Assembly: GCA_963971285.1 (NCBI GenBank)
Contig: OZ020263.1
Span: 4,898,001 to 4,962,000, forward strand
Origin: Astropecten irregularis
Taxonomy: Eukaryota > Echinodermata > Asteroidea > Paxillosida > Astropectinidae
DNA length: 64,000 bases
Reading direction: 5' to 3'
Shown here: positions 36,890-47,656 of the stretch, one piece after another
Numbering within the stretch: the first letter of the stretch is position 1
How the letters are laid out: each line of letters opens with the position of its first letter
Notes under the pieces: model-generated
Databases searched by the model: none
Seen by the model: the letters and a program-made list of their open reading frames with translations, nothing else
Told to the model about the DNA's origin: nothing
Program-made: the position numbers and the translations under genes

Positions 36890-36973
36890 CTGAACTAGGG
36901 AGAGAGCCAGGATGCATCCACCGAAGAGTTGTGATATCAGTGCGAATCGGTAGAAATCAGCAAATAGTGCAGC
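36890..36973 (-). CDS. TMEM175: TMEM175-like exon 7 (TM4)
   Basis: The exon is 84 nt, phase 0/0, with acceptor ATTATACAG and donor CAG|GTATGT. It encodes AALFADFYRFALISQLFGGC followed by ILALSLVQ. It aligns with the human stretch from the TM3-TM4 loop through TM4 (FPDVPLGIFLFCVCVIAIGV). Confidence 0.88.
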
Positions 36974-37084
36974 CTGTATAATGATCGAGAAAACATTTGA
37001 ATAAGATTTAAGTTTTTTTTAATGACAGTTGCAGATTGTTCAATTCCGGTAAATCGTTTGAAATTGCTAGTGTTGTTTGTCTAT

Positions 37085-37640
37085 TAAAGTTAGTGCTGCT
37101 GATGTTTACTCGTGCTAGTGTACCGGTAGTTGATGTCTTGTGATTGTTTCTTCGGTAAGATTTGTCTCTTGTTTTGTACAGAGCTAATAATCATCTGCAT
37201 GAATCGAATAAAGAATGTTGCTACCGATGCTTTGTTTTGTTGTTGTTGTGTTGCTGCTGCAGAAGTTATTACTGTCATTGTTGTCGTGTAGGAGGTAGTT
37301 CTGTACAGGGTCTTGGTGCTGTATCAATGTCATACGGTCATTAATTGCACTTTGACTACTTCTTCTGTTGCTGTTTTTGTGACCGCCGCTGCTATTGATG
37401 TTGCTGCTGCTGCAGTTGTTACAGATATAGCTGCTGCAGTCATTGTTGCAGCTAATGCTACTGCTGCATTTTTTGCTGCTATTGCTGATTTTGTGGTTGC
37501 TGCTACTGTTGATTTTGTGGTTGCTGCCAGCTGCTGTAATTAGCCTGTTATTGCTGCTATTAATATTGCAGCTGCTGCTGTAACAGTTATTGTTGCTGGT
37601 ACTGCTACTGCTGCAGTTGTTGCTGCTACTGCTGCCACTA
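37085..37640. repeat. (TGC/TGT)n trinucleotide array
   Basis: Interrupted GCT/GTT/TGC runs, densest 37365-37640, ending about 30 bp from exon 6. Poly-Ala/Val and poly-Ser/Asn ORFs here are array translations. Confidence 0.92.
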
Positions 37641-37671
37641 ATGTAACAGTAAAATGAATTAATGAACTTAC

Positions 37672-37707
37672 CAGGAATGGGATAAGAGAGGCTATCAGGA
37701 GCAAGAG
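37672..37707 (-). CDS. TMEM175: TMEM175-like exon 6 (TM3 micro-exon)
   Basis: This is a 36-nt micro-exon, phase 0/0, with acceptor TTTGACAG and donor CTG|GTAAGT. It encodes LLLLIASLIPFL, the hydrophobic core of TM3 ending in the conserved (I/L)PF turn (human MMTITFLPY). It sits at the edge of a (TGC/TGT)n microsatellite in the following intron. Phase and position support it more than its short sequence does. Confidence 0.82.
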
Positions 37708-37859
37708 CTGTCAAAAATCAAACATAAAAAACAGACAAAAATTAATACGAAGCATGGGGCGATATTAAATTAATTTAATATAACTCCATGATACGAAGAC
37801 ACAAATAAATTCATCAACTACCGACAGCTTAAGTCCTTTACATGTAACGCCAAGGTGTA

Positions 37860-38235
37860 TTAAAGGTAGTATAATACTTTGGTAAGAACCCAAAACAGAA
37901 ATGCTCACAGATTTACGTATAACTTACAGGTATGAAGATGGTGGTGGTAGAAACATACCGTTAACAATTTCCCGCCTGAAATGCCTGAACATTTCTTTAT
38001 CCAGAAATTAGTAAAACAGCCATCGATTTTTTTTTTTTTTTTTTTAAGATCAAAAATTAAAAGAAAAAAGACTTAAGAAGTAATGTGGCTGTTCTTCACT
38101 GTTTTCTCAAAAAGTGAGCACCGTATGGGACTGAATTTTTTTTTTACAGATGAATCTGTTACTGTATCTGTCTTGAAAATGTTGCCCATGAATCTGTATT
38201 TCTTTGATAAAAACCAAAGTATGATATATTACCTA
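37860..38235 (+). repeat. Family A MITE
   Basis: TTAAAGGTAGTATAATACTT start; AAAGTATGATATATTACC end. A T-run replaces the central palindrome. Confidence 0.9.
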
Positions 38236-38409
38236 GGTACCTTAATACATGAATCTCTCTCATTATTATTAAGTGACGAGAAGGGGACCATAAATCACTT
38301 TGATGTTTAGGGTGATGTCCTTTACAATCTTTCTCCCACTTTGGAGGAAAAAGGCCTGTCTATCGCCCATGAGATGCGATCGTTGGAATCAATAACGGAT
38401 ATTTGCGCG

Positions 38410-38580
38410 TGATACCAAACAGTGCGCCACCAAGAGTATGCAACGCGTTGGCCAATAACAATTCACTGCATTTGTCGAAAAAAGAATACCAATCTGGAAA
38501 TGGTCCGTCGACAGATTCCGCGCATTGTGATTGGGCAACGCGTTTCAAACTCTTATAGGCGCACTATTTGAAATCGCCCA
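38410..38580. repeat. Family F palindromic MITE, copy 4
   Basis: AGTGCGCCACCAAGAGTATG left, CAAACTCTTATAGGCGCACT right. Confidence 0.9.
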
Positions 38581-38778
38581 AATTGCTCGTAATTTGAGCG
38601 TTGGTGATGGGGGATTTGCCGAGCATTTGAAATTGGAAAGGGCACCTTCCTGATTGGTTGACGAATTTGAAATTACTTTGATGTCAGTACTAGATCGTCT
38701 GCGTTCACCAATCACCATCAAGTTTCATATAAAACGACTCAGGGCAGAAAAATACATTCCTTATTGATCTTTCTGCTT

Positions 38779-39152
38779 AATGGTACAGTACAGAATTGGC
38801 AACATAATTATACCCAAACAGAAATGCTCACAGATTGACGTGAAACTAAACGTTTAGGGTATATGAAGATGGTGCTGGTAGAAACATACCTTTTAAACAT
38901 TTCCGCTCGAAATGGTGTATTTATCCAGAAATTAGTAAAAACAAAGACCGAAAACAGTGATCTCGGGGTAAGATGGAAACAATTTATGTTTGAAAAGACG
39001 AACTGAGTTGGGTTTTCACTATTTTCCCTTGACTCAGATGTCCGATTGAGCTCAAGTTTCCACATGTTTATCATTATGTTCATGTACATGCTGGATTAGA
39101 CAAAGTTTTAGTGCTGTTCTGTGGCCTTCACCAATCATATATTATACATGTA
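38779..39152 (+). repeat. Family A' MITE
   Basis: TGGTACAGTACAGAATTGG left; GTGCTGTTCTGTGGCCTTCA right. About 220 bp from exon 5. Confidence 0.85.
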
Positions 39153-39369
39153 AGTTTATATACACCTAACTTGACTATGTATCACCACGTGGTGTTTTTA
39201 TGCGTTCGAACCATAGACCTCTAAATGAAAGCACAAGTGCTCGATGCCATTTGACTCCTGTGCTGGAAGGCTCTCTTTAACGACGTAGGCCAACATCGTT
39301 TCCCAGACTAAGCAATCATTAATTTTAATGCCTAATTGAATGACTCCATCCATGTACTAGTATTCTTAC

Positions 39370-39421
39370 CACGTTCAGGATAAGTCCTATGTCTCCAACA
39401 TGCTCGACTCGCTGTAGCACC
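39370..39421 (-). CDS. TMEM175: TMEM175-like exon 5 (TM2-TM3 linker)
   Basis: The exon is 52 nt, phase 2 in and 0 out, with acceptor CTCTACAG and donor GTG|GTAAGA. It encodes VLQRVEHVGDIGLILNV, which aligns with human RLFQVVGKTDDTLALLNL: a basic/acidic turn leading into TM3 with the LxLLN-type start. The intron before it (about 5.7 kb) holds the pentanucleotide arrays and many MITEs. Confidence 0.88.
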
Positions 39422-39659
39422 CTGTAGAGCATGGCAAGAAAAAGATATGAATTTCAGATTATGTCTACCATTTTATCATTCGGGATGTGTAGTTTTGTGC
39501 CTCATTAATGTGCAAGCACTGTAAATGTTCATTCGGACGCCCACGATGAAAAAAAAAACCCAATAGGGCTTTATTCCTGGCTAGAATATCATATGCGCTA
39601 GTTTCAGGGAAGCGATCACTGCTTTTCAGGTATCATTTAAAATACGGGCGTTTTTACTT

Positions 39660-40025
39660 TCCAAATAGTGCGCCACCAAGAGTTTTTGCAACGCGTTGGC
39701 CAATACACGGATTAACACCATGGCGGCCATCTTGGATTTTGATCGCAACTTCAAAACGAGGCACTTCAACGCGTGCGCACTTTTCTAAGTGTAAGCCCGT
39801 CCATTGTCGAAGACAATACACGGGTTTACACTTCGGCAGTTTTGATCGCGACTTCAAAACGAGGCACTATCACGCATGCGCTTTTTTGGAAGTGTAAACC
39901 CGTGTATTGTACTTCACCGAAGTTGTCAACCAAATGCGCATCTGCAAAAGGGTCGAAAGATTCCGCGCATTATGATTGGTCAACGCGTTGCAAACTCTTG
40001 GTGGCGCACTACTTGAAATCGTCCA
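39660..40025. repeat. Family F MITE split by a family G element
   Basis: F arms: GTGCGCCACCAAGAGTTTTT left (39668) and CAAACTCTTGGTGGCGCACT right (to 40010). A family G block (about 39708-39914) lies inside. Confidence 0.87.
39708..39914. mobile_element. Family G element nested in family F
   Basis: Same two-halves structure as 13985-14200: AACGAGGCACTTCAACGCG, gtccattgtcgaagacaata, AACGAGGCACTATCACGCAT, ending AAACCCGTGTATTG. Confidence 0.82.
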
Positions 40026-40237
40026 TATTGTCTGTCTTTCACACTCTTTAATCGCCACAGAGAGTCCCACTGGCAGCACCAAGTTTAAATTTCCACTGCC
40101 ATCCGTTGTCAAAATACTTGGTTTAAATTGTCCCTATATCCGCTATAGACACATTTTCAGCTTTTCAAGTACAAAACTTGATTTACCTTCTCCAACAGAT
40201 AAAAAAATATCATAGGAATCGTCGCCAACCCTCAACT

Positions 40238-40488
40238 ACGGAAGCTTAAAGTGACCAGCCGAGTTTCCGAGATTTAGTATCAGAAAGGCGTCTCGCAAAG
40301 ACGTCCTTCTGAGATATCTGGCACTGGAAGTTTCCGTAGTCTAAAGCAACGTCTTTCCGAGATGTAACATCGGGAAAAAAGACGTCTTTCCGAGATAGGA
40401 TATCACGGAAAGACGTCTTTTTTCTACGTCTAATTATCTCGGAAAATCGGAAAATCGGAAACTCGGATGGTCACTTTAAGCTTCCGTA
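40238..40488. mobile_element. Family R, hAT-like MITE with 8-bp target duplication
   Basis: TIRs TACGGAAGCTTAAAGTGACC and GGTCACTTTAAGCTTCCGTA are perfect over 20 bp. Flanks ccctcaac (40230-40237) and cactcaac (40489-40496) match at seven of eight positions. The interior repeats AAAGACGTCTTTCCGAGAT in both orientations. Confidence 0.9.
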
Positions 40489-41000
40489 CACTCAACTGAC
40501 TGCGAAAGTTAAAAAAGAAAGGATGTGACAAAAATCTTCAAATAAGGTAAACAAAACTGGAAGCGATTTCCACGACACGGCATTTAAATCAAAATTTGGG
40601 AAATTTGAATGGAAAATGAACAAAGAGCAGATGTAAACGGTTTTGCTCGATTGTTCTGTACTTTCGGATCACAAGTGTTGCATTTTCTCTTTAAAACTCG
40701 GCCTTTTTCCCCTCTGAAACGATGGCAACCGTCCTTCCATTTGCCTGGCAACATTTTAGTGTCTTCATTAAAGAATTTCTGCGCGTATGGTATTGATTTG
40801 TTCCCTTTTTTTCCACTTTCACCAGCGACATTCAAAGTTTTCCTCCGGCAGTGACTATATTCAACACAACATTCGCTATAGACGGTGGTTGGTAATTAGG
40901 CTAGTCTGGTCTCTGGTTCGATGACTATTCAAATGCGGGCTCAGTGCGGCGAGTACAAGACTGCTGAGCGAACCTCATCATGACAATGTTACATGTATGT

Positions 41001-41134
41001 AGGGGCCTGTTTGTTTCGGACGAATCCTCGGATCTGCATCCCATTTTTCGGATCCATCTCCTATGCAGGGTACGCTAAAATGGGATCCGGATCCGAAGGA
41101 TTCATGATCCTTTGCGTGAAACAAACAGGCCCTA
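41001..41134. repeat. Family Q foldback MITE
   Basis: GGGGCCTGTTTGTTTCGGA left and GTGAAACAAACAGGCCCT right; GGATCCGGATCC-type dyads inside. Confidence 0.9.
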
Positions 41135-41607
41135 GGTTTTATTCGTCCCACCCCCTGCCCGAAGCGAAACTATGTCAGAAACGTGTATCTGACTGAGCTA
41201 ACGAGTGGATATTGTACGTAAAAAAGGCGAATGGAACGGTCTGGTAACCTGTCTCCCTGCAAAAGACGGGCACCATTAATATTACAGCGGGGTGAACCAT
41301 GCAAGTAGGAAGTAGTGAAACCGACTAGACCTTTATGGGTGCGGCCATGACTGGGGGCCACCATATAACCGCACACCAACTTGTTTTACGTAGTCGCTTG
41401 GCGTGGGTCCGTAGGATTGCCCTCTGTAAATGGCCGCTTTTTATTATAGACAGGCCCAGTCGGATAAAATCGTCAGTACTCGTATGCGATACTTTCTCAA
41501 AAACCTTAGAAACATAAACCACATAGTGGGCTCAGGCGGGATTCGAACCCCCAAATTACTCATTAAACTAGCCCTACTCATTAAACTAGCCCAAGTCATA
41601 TTGCGAA

Positions 41608-42087
41608 TTAAAGGTACTGTCCTACTTTGGTGTCATACCGAAACAGAAATCTTCACAGATTTACCTATTACTTACAGGGTATGAAGATGGTGATGGTAAA
41701 AACAAACCGTTAACATGTTTCTGCCTGAAATGCTGTATTTATCCAAAAAAGAGTAAAACCAAAGACCAAAAACAATTTTGATCTTCGGAAGATCAAAATT
41801 CCTTTAAACAGATTTAAAAAAAAAAAGATACCGTGATAAAACACACCGTTAACATGTTTCTGCCTGAAATGCTGTATTTATCCAGAAAAGAGTAAAACCA
41901 AAGACCAAAAACAATGTTGATCTTCGGAAGATACCGTAGGCGTTTTCCACTGTTTTTTCTCACAAAGTGGGCACCGTATGAGACCGGGAATTTCAAAGAT
42001 GACTGTTATTGTATCATTCTTGATACATTGACCCATGAATCTGCATTTCTTTGACAAAACACAAAAGTATTATGTAATGAACTTTAA
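41608..42087 (+). repeat. Family A MITE with internal tandem duplication
   Basis: A block of about 110 bp (CCGTTAACATGTTTCTGCCT to GATCTTCGGAAGAT) occurs twice, at about 41706-41802 and 41842-41932. TTAA lies at both ends. Confidence 0.9.
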
Positions 42088-42111
42088 AATCATTCGCATC
42101 TTATTATGTTT

Positions 42112-42484
42112 TTAAAGGTAATATCATACTTTGGTTTTTATCAAAGAAATACAGACTCATGGGCAGAAATATCAAGACAGATATACCGTAACAGTCATCT
42201 GTGAAAATGTCAGTCCCATACGGTGCCCACTTAATTGGGAATTCATTGAGAAAAAAAAAGCCACAGTATTTCTTCAGTCTTTTCTCTTTTATTTTCGATC
42301 TTTTAAAAGATCAAAAAGATTTTCGGTCATTGTTTTACTAATTTCTGGATAAATACACCATTCCAGACGGAAAGATTTTAACGGTATGTTTCTACCACCA
42401 CCATCTTCATACCCTGTAAGTTATACGTAAATCTGTGAACATTTTCTGTTTTGGTCTCTTACCAAAGTATGATACTACCTTTAA
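42112..42484 (-). repeat. Family A MITE, full copy
   Basis: TTAAAGGTAATATCATACTT ... AAGTATGATACTACCTTTAA. Confidence 0.94.
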
Positions 42485-42643
42485 AATCAGTCGCATTTTA
42501 TTATGTTCTTAAGCCGACTATAGGGGACTGGTTAATAGTCGTCCGTCGTCCGTGGAATATCAATTTCAATTACCTACGACCCATTTTATAACGGCGCCTT
42601 TCACGGCTGAAATCAAACAGGTTAATACATTTCCCCTCAACTT

Positions 42644-43084
42644 AAAGGGTCTGTGCAATAGGAATATTATGGCTTGAAAGTGTGCCAGAAATCAGCTGTT
42701 TTATAGGGCCTGTGATTTTGACCACTTCCGCAAATGTTTCAAGGTTTTACAGGAAGTGTTTGGTTTGTATGCTAATTAGAGTTTCCATATTCATGAGGAA
42801 AACTGTGATGTCTCATTCTAGGTATAACTGAGAGCAGTAATCCAATTGAACTGTGCATAAAAAGTTGCGGTTGTTTTATAGGTTTTCTGAAAGACCTTTT
42901 CCTCTGATGACCTCAATGGGTTTTGTTTTGCCGAATATGTTCCTTTCACTCAACTGGTGGCGTAATTTGTTTTGCCAAAACGTTTCTGTGGTCAAATTTG
43001 CCTTTTAAAGTTTTATGTGTTTCATTATATTTTGGCTGTTGGTTCCCTACATATGCATCAAAATCTTCAATTTTGTAAAGCCAT
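42644..43084 (+). repeat. Family D element, copy 2, cut by family C
   Basis: TTAAAGGGTCTGTGCAATAG, attatggcttgaaagtgtgcc, catattcatgaggaaaactgtgatg. It ends where the C copy begins. Confidence 0.85.
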
Positions 43085-43451
43085 TTAAAGGCATTGCATA
43101 CGTTTGGTAATGACTCTGAAAATTTATGGCAATAAAAACTTACTTGGTGAGAAGTACAGCTGCTTTGGATAGTATAATGCATATTGAGTACCGCGGTTAT
43201 AGAAAAATATGTCACTTTTTATCTCCAAAAATTATGAATCTGAGAAGCGTTATGGCCGTAACGCTTCTCAGCTATTGACTAACTGTTCTCTGGCGTGAAA
43301 TAACCGCTCTAGTTTATCGCCAAAATCTCAAAAACGCTACCACCTTTTGAATTGAAACTTTCACAGGTTAGTTTTATGGTATATATATACAATTATATTG
43401 GTTTGAAACAAACAATAGGCTCAAATGACCAAACGTATGCAATCCCTTTAA
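43085..43451 (+). repeat. Family C MITE, copy 3
   Basis: TTAA-AGGCATTGCATACGTTTGG ... CCAAACGTATGCAATCCCT-TTAA, with a 17-bp internal loss relative to the other copies (GAAACGTTCAATTCGAA). Confidence 0.94.
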
Positions 43452-43821
43452 AGGAAAACCAAATGCTGGTTTGAAACTAGAATAAGACGTGCCATTCATT
43501 ATCTGTCAGTAAATTATCTGTATGAAGGTAATAAAATAACTGAAATAACTGAAATGACTGAAAAAAAAACACTGCAGGAACCCTTTAATTTCGACCGATA
43601 TACTGTGCTCGAGACCTCTTGCTTTCATATCATGCACATAGCTACAAGCCAAACATCATTATGATACAGGCAAAAAGAGAGAAATATTATAACTACGGTC
43701 TACTTTCATCCCAAACAGCGTGAGGGTAATTTGGTTGCTCTATGACCGAAACTATGAGAGGCTAATGGACTGCAGACAATAAGATTATCGTCCATCATGA
43801 TTGATTTGACAGACTGAATCC

Positions 43822-43841
43822 TGGGGGGGGGGGGGGGGGGA
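43822..43841. repeat. Poly-G tract
   Basis: About 18 consecutive G residues. Confidence 0.9.
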
Positions 43842-43976
43842 CACCTTGATATTGGATTCGTGGATATAGGCATGTATGTATATATCTAAATTATGTATAC
43901 TATACCAAGTGTAATAAGAGCGTCTCTTTGTTGGTCTATTTCTCGGTCTATCTATCGCTTCAAGTGTGTGATAATA

Positions 43977-44455
43977 TGAAATGATACGATACGATGCGAT
44001 ACAATGCGATACGATATGATACGATGCGATACGATATGATATGATATGATATGATATGATATGATATGATATGATATGATACGATACGATATGATACAAT
44101 ACGTTACGATACGTTACGATACGATACGAAACAATATGATACAATACGTTACGTTACGTTACGAAACGATGCGAAACAATATGATACAATACGTTACGTT
44201 ACGTTACGATACGATACGATACGATACGATACGAAACAATATGATACAATACGTTACGTTACGTTACGATACGATACGAAACAATATGATACAATACGTT
44301 ACGTTACGTTACGATACGATACGATACGATACGATACGAAACAATATGATACAATACGTTAAGTTACGTTACGATACGATACGAAACAATATGATACAAT
44401 ACGTTACGTTACGTTACGATACGATACGAAACAACACGATACGATACGATACGAT
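43977..44455. repeat. Pentanucleotide satellite 1 (GATAC/GATAT with 60-65-bp higher-order units)
   Basis: ATGAT/ACGAT pentamers first, then a higher-order unit containing ACGAAACAATATGATACAAT and ACGTTACGTTACGTTACG, repeated about six times. RYDTIRYDT and HRIVSYR ORFs are translations of it. Confidence 0.95.
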
Positions 44456-44464
44456 TGGGGTCAG

Positions 44465-44524
44465 GTTGGCGTAGCGTCTCTTTGTTGGTCTATTTCTCGG
44501 TCTATCTGTCGCTTCAAGCCTGTG
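44465..44524. repeat. Duplicate of the flank at 43916-43975
   Basis: GCGTCTCTTTGTTGGTCTAT, ttctcggtctatctgtcgc, TTCAAG occurs just before each of the two pentamer arrays. Confidence 0.92.
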
Positions 44525-44527
44525 TTG

Positions 44528-44810
44528 ATATGATACGATACAATACGATACCATAAGATACGATACGATGCGATGCGATGCAATGCGATACGATACGATA
44601 CGATACACTACGACACGACACAATACGATACGATACGATACACTACGACACGACACAATACGATACGATGCGATGCGATGCGATGCGATGCGATGCGATG
44701 CGATACGATGCGATGCGATGCGATGCGATGCGATGCGATGCGATGCGATGCGATGCGATGCGATGCGATGCGATGCGATACGATACGATACGTTACAATA
44801 CGATACTTTC
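44528..44810. repeat. Pentanucleotide satellite 2 (GATAC then GATGC)
   Basis: GATAC units with CACTACGACACGACACAATA twice, then about 25 nearly pure GATGC units (44660-44778). Confidence 0.95.
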
Positions 44811-44814
44811 GTCT

Positions 44815-45070
44815 TTTCATCGCCTTTCATCTCTGGCGGCCTGGGTTTGAGTCCGGCTCTGTCCACAAGTGGATTGGGTTTTCAGTCCCTACCTCATGAT
44901 GTGGGTTTTAACCAGAATATTACTCTGACGTTTTCCTCCCACCTATAAAACTGTATCTTCTTCTCATCATCTTTCCTTAAAAGGCTTCATCAGGCTTTCG
45001 AGCTACAGTGCCTAGGGCGCTTTTGAGGAATACTTGGTTTCATTATAATAATAATACGATACGATACGAT
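44815..45070 (+). repeat. SINE-like retroposon (family 2), headless
   Basis: GGCCTGGGTTTGAGTCC resembles a tRNA B-box region; the body has tctgacgttttcctcccacc and CCTAGGGCGCTTTTGAGG; the tail is ATAATAATA. The A-box half is missing and the pentamer array takes its place. Confidence 0.65.
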
Positions 45071-45172
45071 GTGATACGATAAGATGTTATGATTTGATGA
45101 ATATCAACTAATGGATGATGATAGAGATGGTGTTGTTCGAGGTGGTGGCGATGACGTCATAATTATACTCAC

Positions 45173-45267
45173 CATACATGATCTTGCCAGAGTGTCGATA
45201 TTATCAGAAACGATATGACGAATATGAGGAATCGATACCAGTCCGCAAGCAGGCTGATCCATAGATC
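45173..45267 (-). CDS. TMEM175: TMEM175-like exon 4 (TM2)
   Basis: The exon is 95 nt, phase 0 in and 2 out, with acceptor TATATGTATAG and donor TATG|GTGAGT. It encodes DLWISLLADWYRFLIFVISF and then LIISTLWQDHVW (the last W is completed by exon 5). This is a hydrophobic helix matching human TM2, which ends in an aromatic/His-rich stretch (WAAHTRLF). Only this frame is open; the other frame checked stops within the exon. Confidence 0.9.
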
Positions 45268-45331
45268 CTATACATATAAAAACAGAGACAATTTCAGTTT
45301 ATAGACATTGGAAAAAAAACACTGTTACATA

Positions 45332-45470
45332 GGGCGTTTACGAAACGGAGGCTCAGGCTCCGTCTCAGGCTCCGGCTTCATTTCAGGAATCCAGTGTTAT
45401 AAAATAACGGGTATCAAAATAGAGGCTTTTGGCTGCGGTTCAGAAGAAGATTCTCTGGTTTGAAAAGGAA
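45332..45470. repeat. Family E element, copy 6 (truncated)
   Basis: GGGCGTTTACGAAACGGAGG left end and body to tggtttgaaaaggaaaac; no right end. Confidence 0.85.
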
Positions 45471-45571
45471 AACTTTTTGTAACCATATACCTCCATCTAT
45501 ACCATTGTCATTTTTTGTACTGCTTATCATTTGGAAATGAAAAGCTGGAAATAAATGTTTCATATTCATAA

Positions 45572-45775
45572 ATTCGTATGTGGATCGGTTTGCGGAAACA
45601 CCTTGTAAGAATCGTTCGTACTTTCGCAATTCTTATGTCGTTCGCATTTGACGTTATGTCTCAACGTGTCGACTAGCCTGGTCAAGTCATCATCAGAAGA
45701 CCTGATGATGAGACCTGCATGTCTGCTGATGATGACTAGACCAGGCTGATCGAAACGTTGAGACCTTACGAGAAG
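45572..45775. repeat. Family I-related element
   Basis: GTGGATCGGTTTGCGGAAAC, then CTGATGATGACTAGACCAGG-type inverted arms (tggtcaagtcatcatcag / ctgatgatgactagacca). Confidence 0.78.
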
Positions 45776-45935
45776 TAAAATTCTTGCTTTCGGATTCCAT
45801 GAAATATATTTCACGCATAGCAGTGCATGTTAGCAAAAAGGCCGTTAATACAGATTCCATGAAATTGGGCCCTGGTATATAGTTGTAGGACCACTAACGC
45901 ATATAGGCCTATATATTCATTCTATGTGAACTTAC

Positions 45936-45980
45936 CTCAGTAACGATGTAGGTTTGTACTTCTTCCTTTAAAGGAACAAC
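45936..45980 (-). CDS. TMEM175: TMEM175-like exon 3 (TM1-TM2 loop)
   Basis: The exon is 45 nt, phase 0/0, with acceptor TTTTTCCTCCAG and donor GAG|GTAAGT. It encodes VVPLKEEVQTYIVTE, which continues TM1 and forms the first loop, equivalent to the human segment after the pore helix (ILPVTHTE...). It is found only by splice-site and family logic, being too short for an ORF search. Confidence 0.85.
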
Positions 45981-45999
45981 CTGGAGGAAAAATAAATTG

Positions 46000-47394
46000 C
46001 AGTAATTTACAAATAACGTTCTTATACACCGATCCGACGGCACGAAATACCATCCGCCATTACTGCGGTGTCCCTGGGGTGTCATGTGTCATGGCGACCA
46101 CCGCATCTCACCCTGGGTACGAAACCACACTATACACATTCAATGATGGAATAAGTTAATGCTTTTTCCCCCATGGTTAAAAATTCAATGACATAACACA
46201 TGGTGCCAGTATTTCTTCACAATTTTTGTTTTCGAGAGCTCGGTATTAAAACACCCATTGGTGTTTTATTTTTTGAACGAAGCTTTGAAATTTTATCTAT
46301 TTATTATTTTTTTGTGAAAGTACGGTATGAATTTTATTAATACCCATTCATTTTCTTTATTTATTTTGGGGGTAAACGTACTCCTTTCTGATAGTGTTGA
46401 CAAAAATGAGGAAAATGGTTTAGTATCAAATATATGTTGTATTTTATTGAAATATTGTTTTGTTGTTGAATAATATTTTATTGCATGCTTATCAATTGCA
46501 ATGCATATTTAACATGTCAGAAGTGCACAACGCTTCAGAGCACATGATCAGCTATACATATTATTAATTGTACATGTACACTTGAACGGATGTTTGCTTG
46601 AAATTTGTGTCAACAGCCCAAGTACTTAGCCCATCTTTCTAAGTCAATATCTTGACCAATTACCTACGCATCGTGACATCTTACGGGTAGAGTGTGTCCT
46701 TAGAAGGTGAGGTTTGGCAAACTGACCACTGACCGTGACGAGAGCGAAAGTGCAAGGTGCGTTGAACCGGTCGCGACGCCGGCCGTCACGGTCCACAATG
46801 GCCCGTTCACGGGACTGACTCTCTACGGGAGAACGTTACGGAAGAGGCCGCCGCACACGAGAGCTGTCTGTCTGCTGAGCAAAAATATATCTCGAGGCTG
46901 TTTGCTCAGCACGTTGCTAACGTGTTAGGTAAATGTCTGGCAAGATTTCTGCCTCTCGAGGCCATGGGACCAATATCCTGTTTGATTTTATTCGCCTCGC
47001 GTGGAAAAAAAACTCACCGTGTGCGGCAACTTGAGCTACGTGCTGAGCCAAACAAGGGCAACTGGCCAATGAAAGCGCACGCTCTGCTCATGGGATTTCC
47101 AAAATGGCGGCCAAAAGGACAGACAGATCAGTGTTCAGTTCAGTTCAGATAAACATTTATTTCATACTTCTTTTTGAAATGGAATATGGTACAGCAGATC
47201 ACATACGTGTAGTTATTGAGGGAAACAATAATATTGTTCAATGAATTATGTGATTTATCCCATTCGAGACATCGGGCCATCAAAATGTCGAAACGTGTAT
47301 AGCATTTGATAACCATTTTGCGTGGAAATGTTCTACCCCTCAATGTTTTGCATTCGTGTGCGTGCCCCGACTCGGCAATTATATTCTTCGTAGG
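46000..47394. other. Intronic DNA with no recognised repeat
   Basis: Part of the intron between exons 3 and 2. GC rises at 46700-46900. The 73- and 76-codon plus-strand ORFs there lack family support. Confidence 0.4.
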
Positions 47395-47656
47395 GTTTCA
47401 AGTTTTGCATGGTGGAGAGACGAGAATGAGTAATGCTTGCAGAGACACCATGTATAATACTCTTTTTGGAAGATGTGTGGTCCTGAGAAGGACCAATGAG
47501 AGTAAATTCTCGACGTTTCGACGTGTGTGCTCTGGTCATCTTCAGGAGAGAGAGAGAGAGATAGAGTGAGGACGACCAGAGCACACTGGTCGAAACGTCG
47601 ATAATTTACTCTCATCGGTCCTTCTCAGAACCACACACCTTCCAAGAAGAGTGTTA
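47395..47656. repeat. Family I palindromic element, copy 3 (left arm and most of right arm)
   Basis: GCAGAGACACCATGTATAAT left, CTTCCAAGAAGAGTGTTATA right, with GTCGAAACGTCGA / tcgacgtttcgac inside. The right arm resumes at 48106 (catggtgtatcggcaagcc). Confidence 0.88.

Noticed and set aside
37184-37714. 176-codon Ser/Asn-rich minus-strand frame
   Set aside because: Mostly the trinucleotide array; the only real coding part is the 36-nt exon 6, in a different frame.
43785-44948. RYDTIRYDT and HRIASHRIVSY frames of 70-150 codons
   Set aside because: Translations of the GATAC/GATGC pentamer arrays on both strands.
46707-47152. Two plus-strand frames in a GC-richer patch
   Set aside because: Low-complexity match to nothing known; no splice or domain support; inside an intron of the opposite-strand gene.
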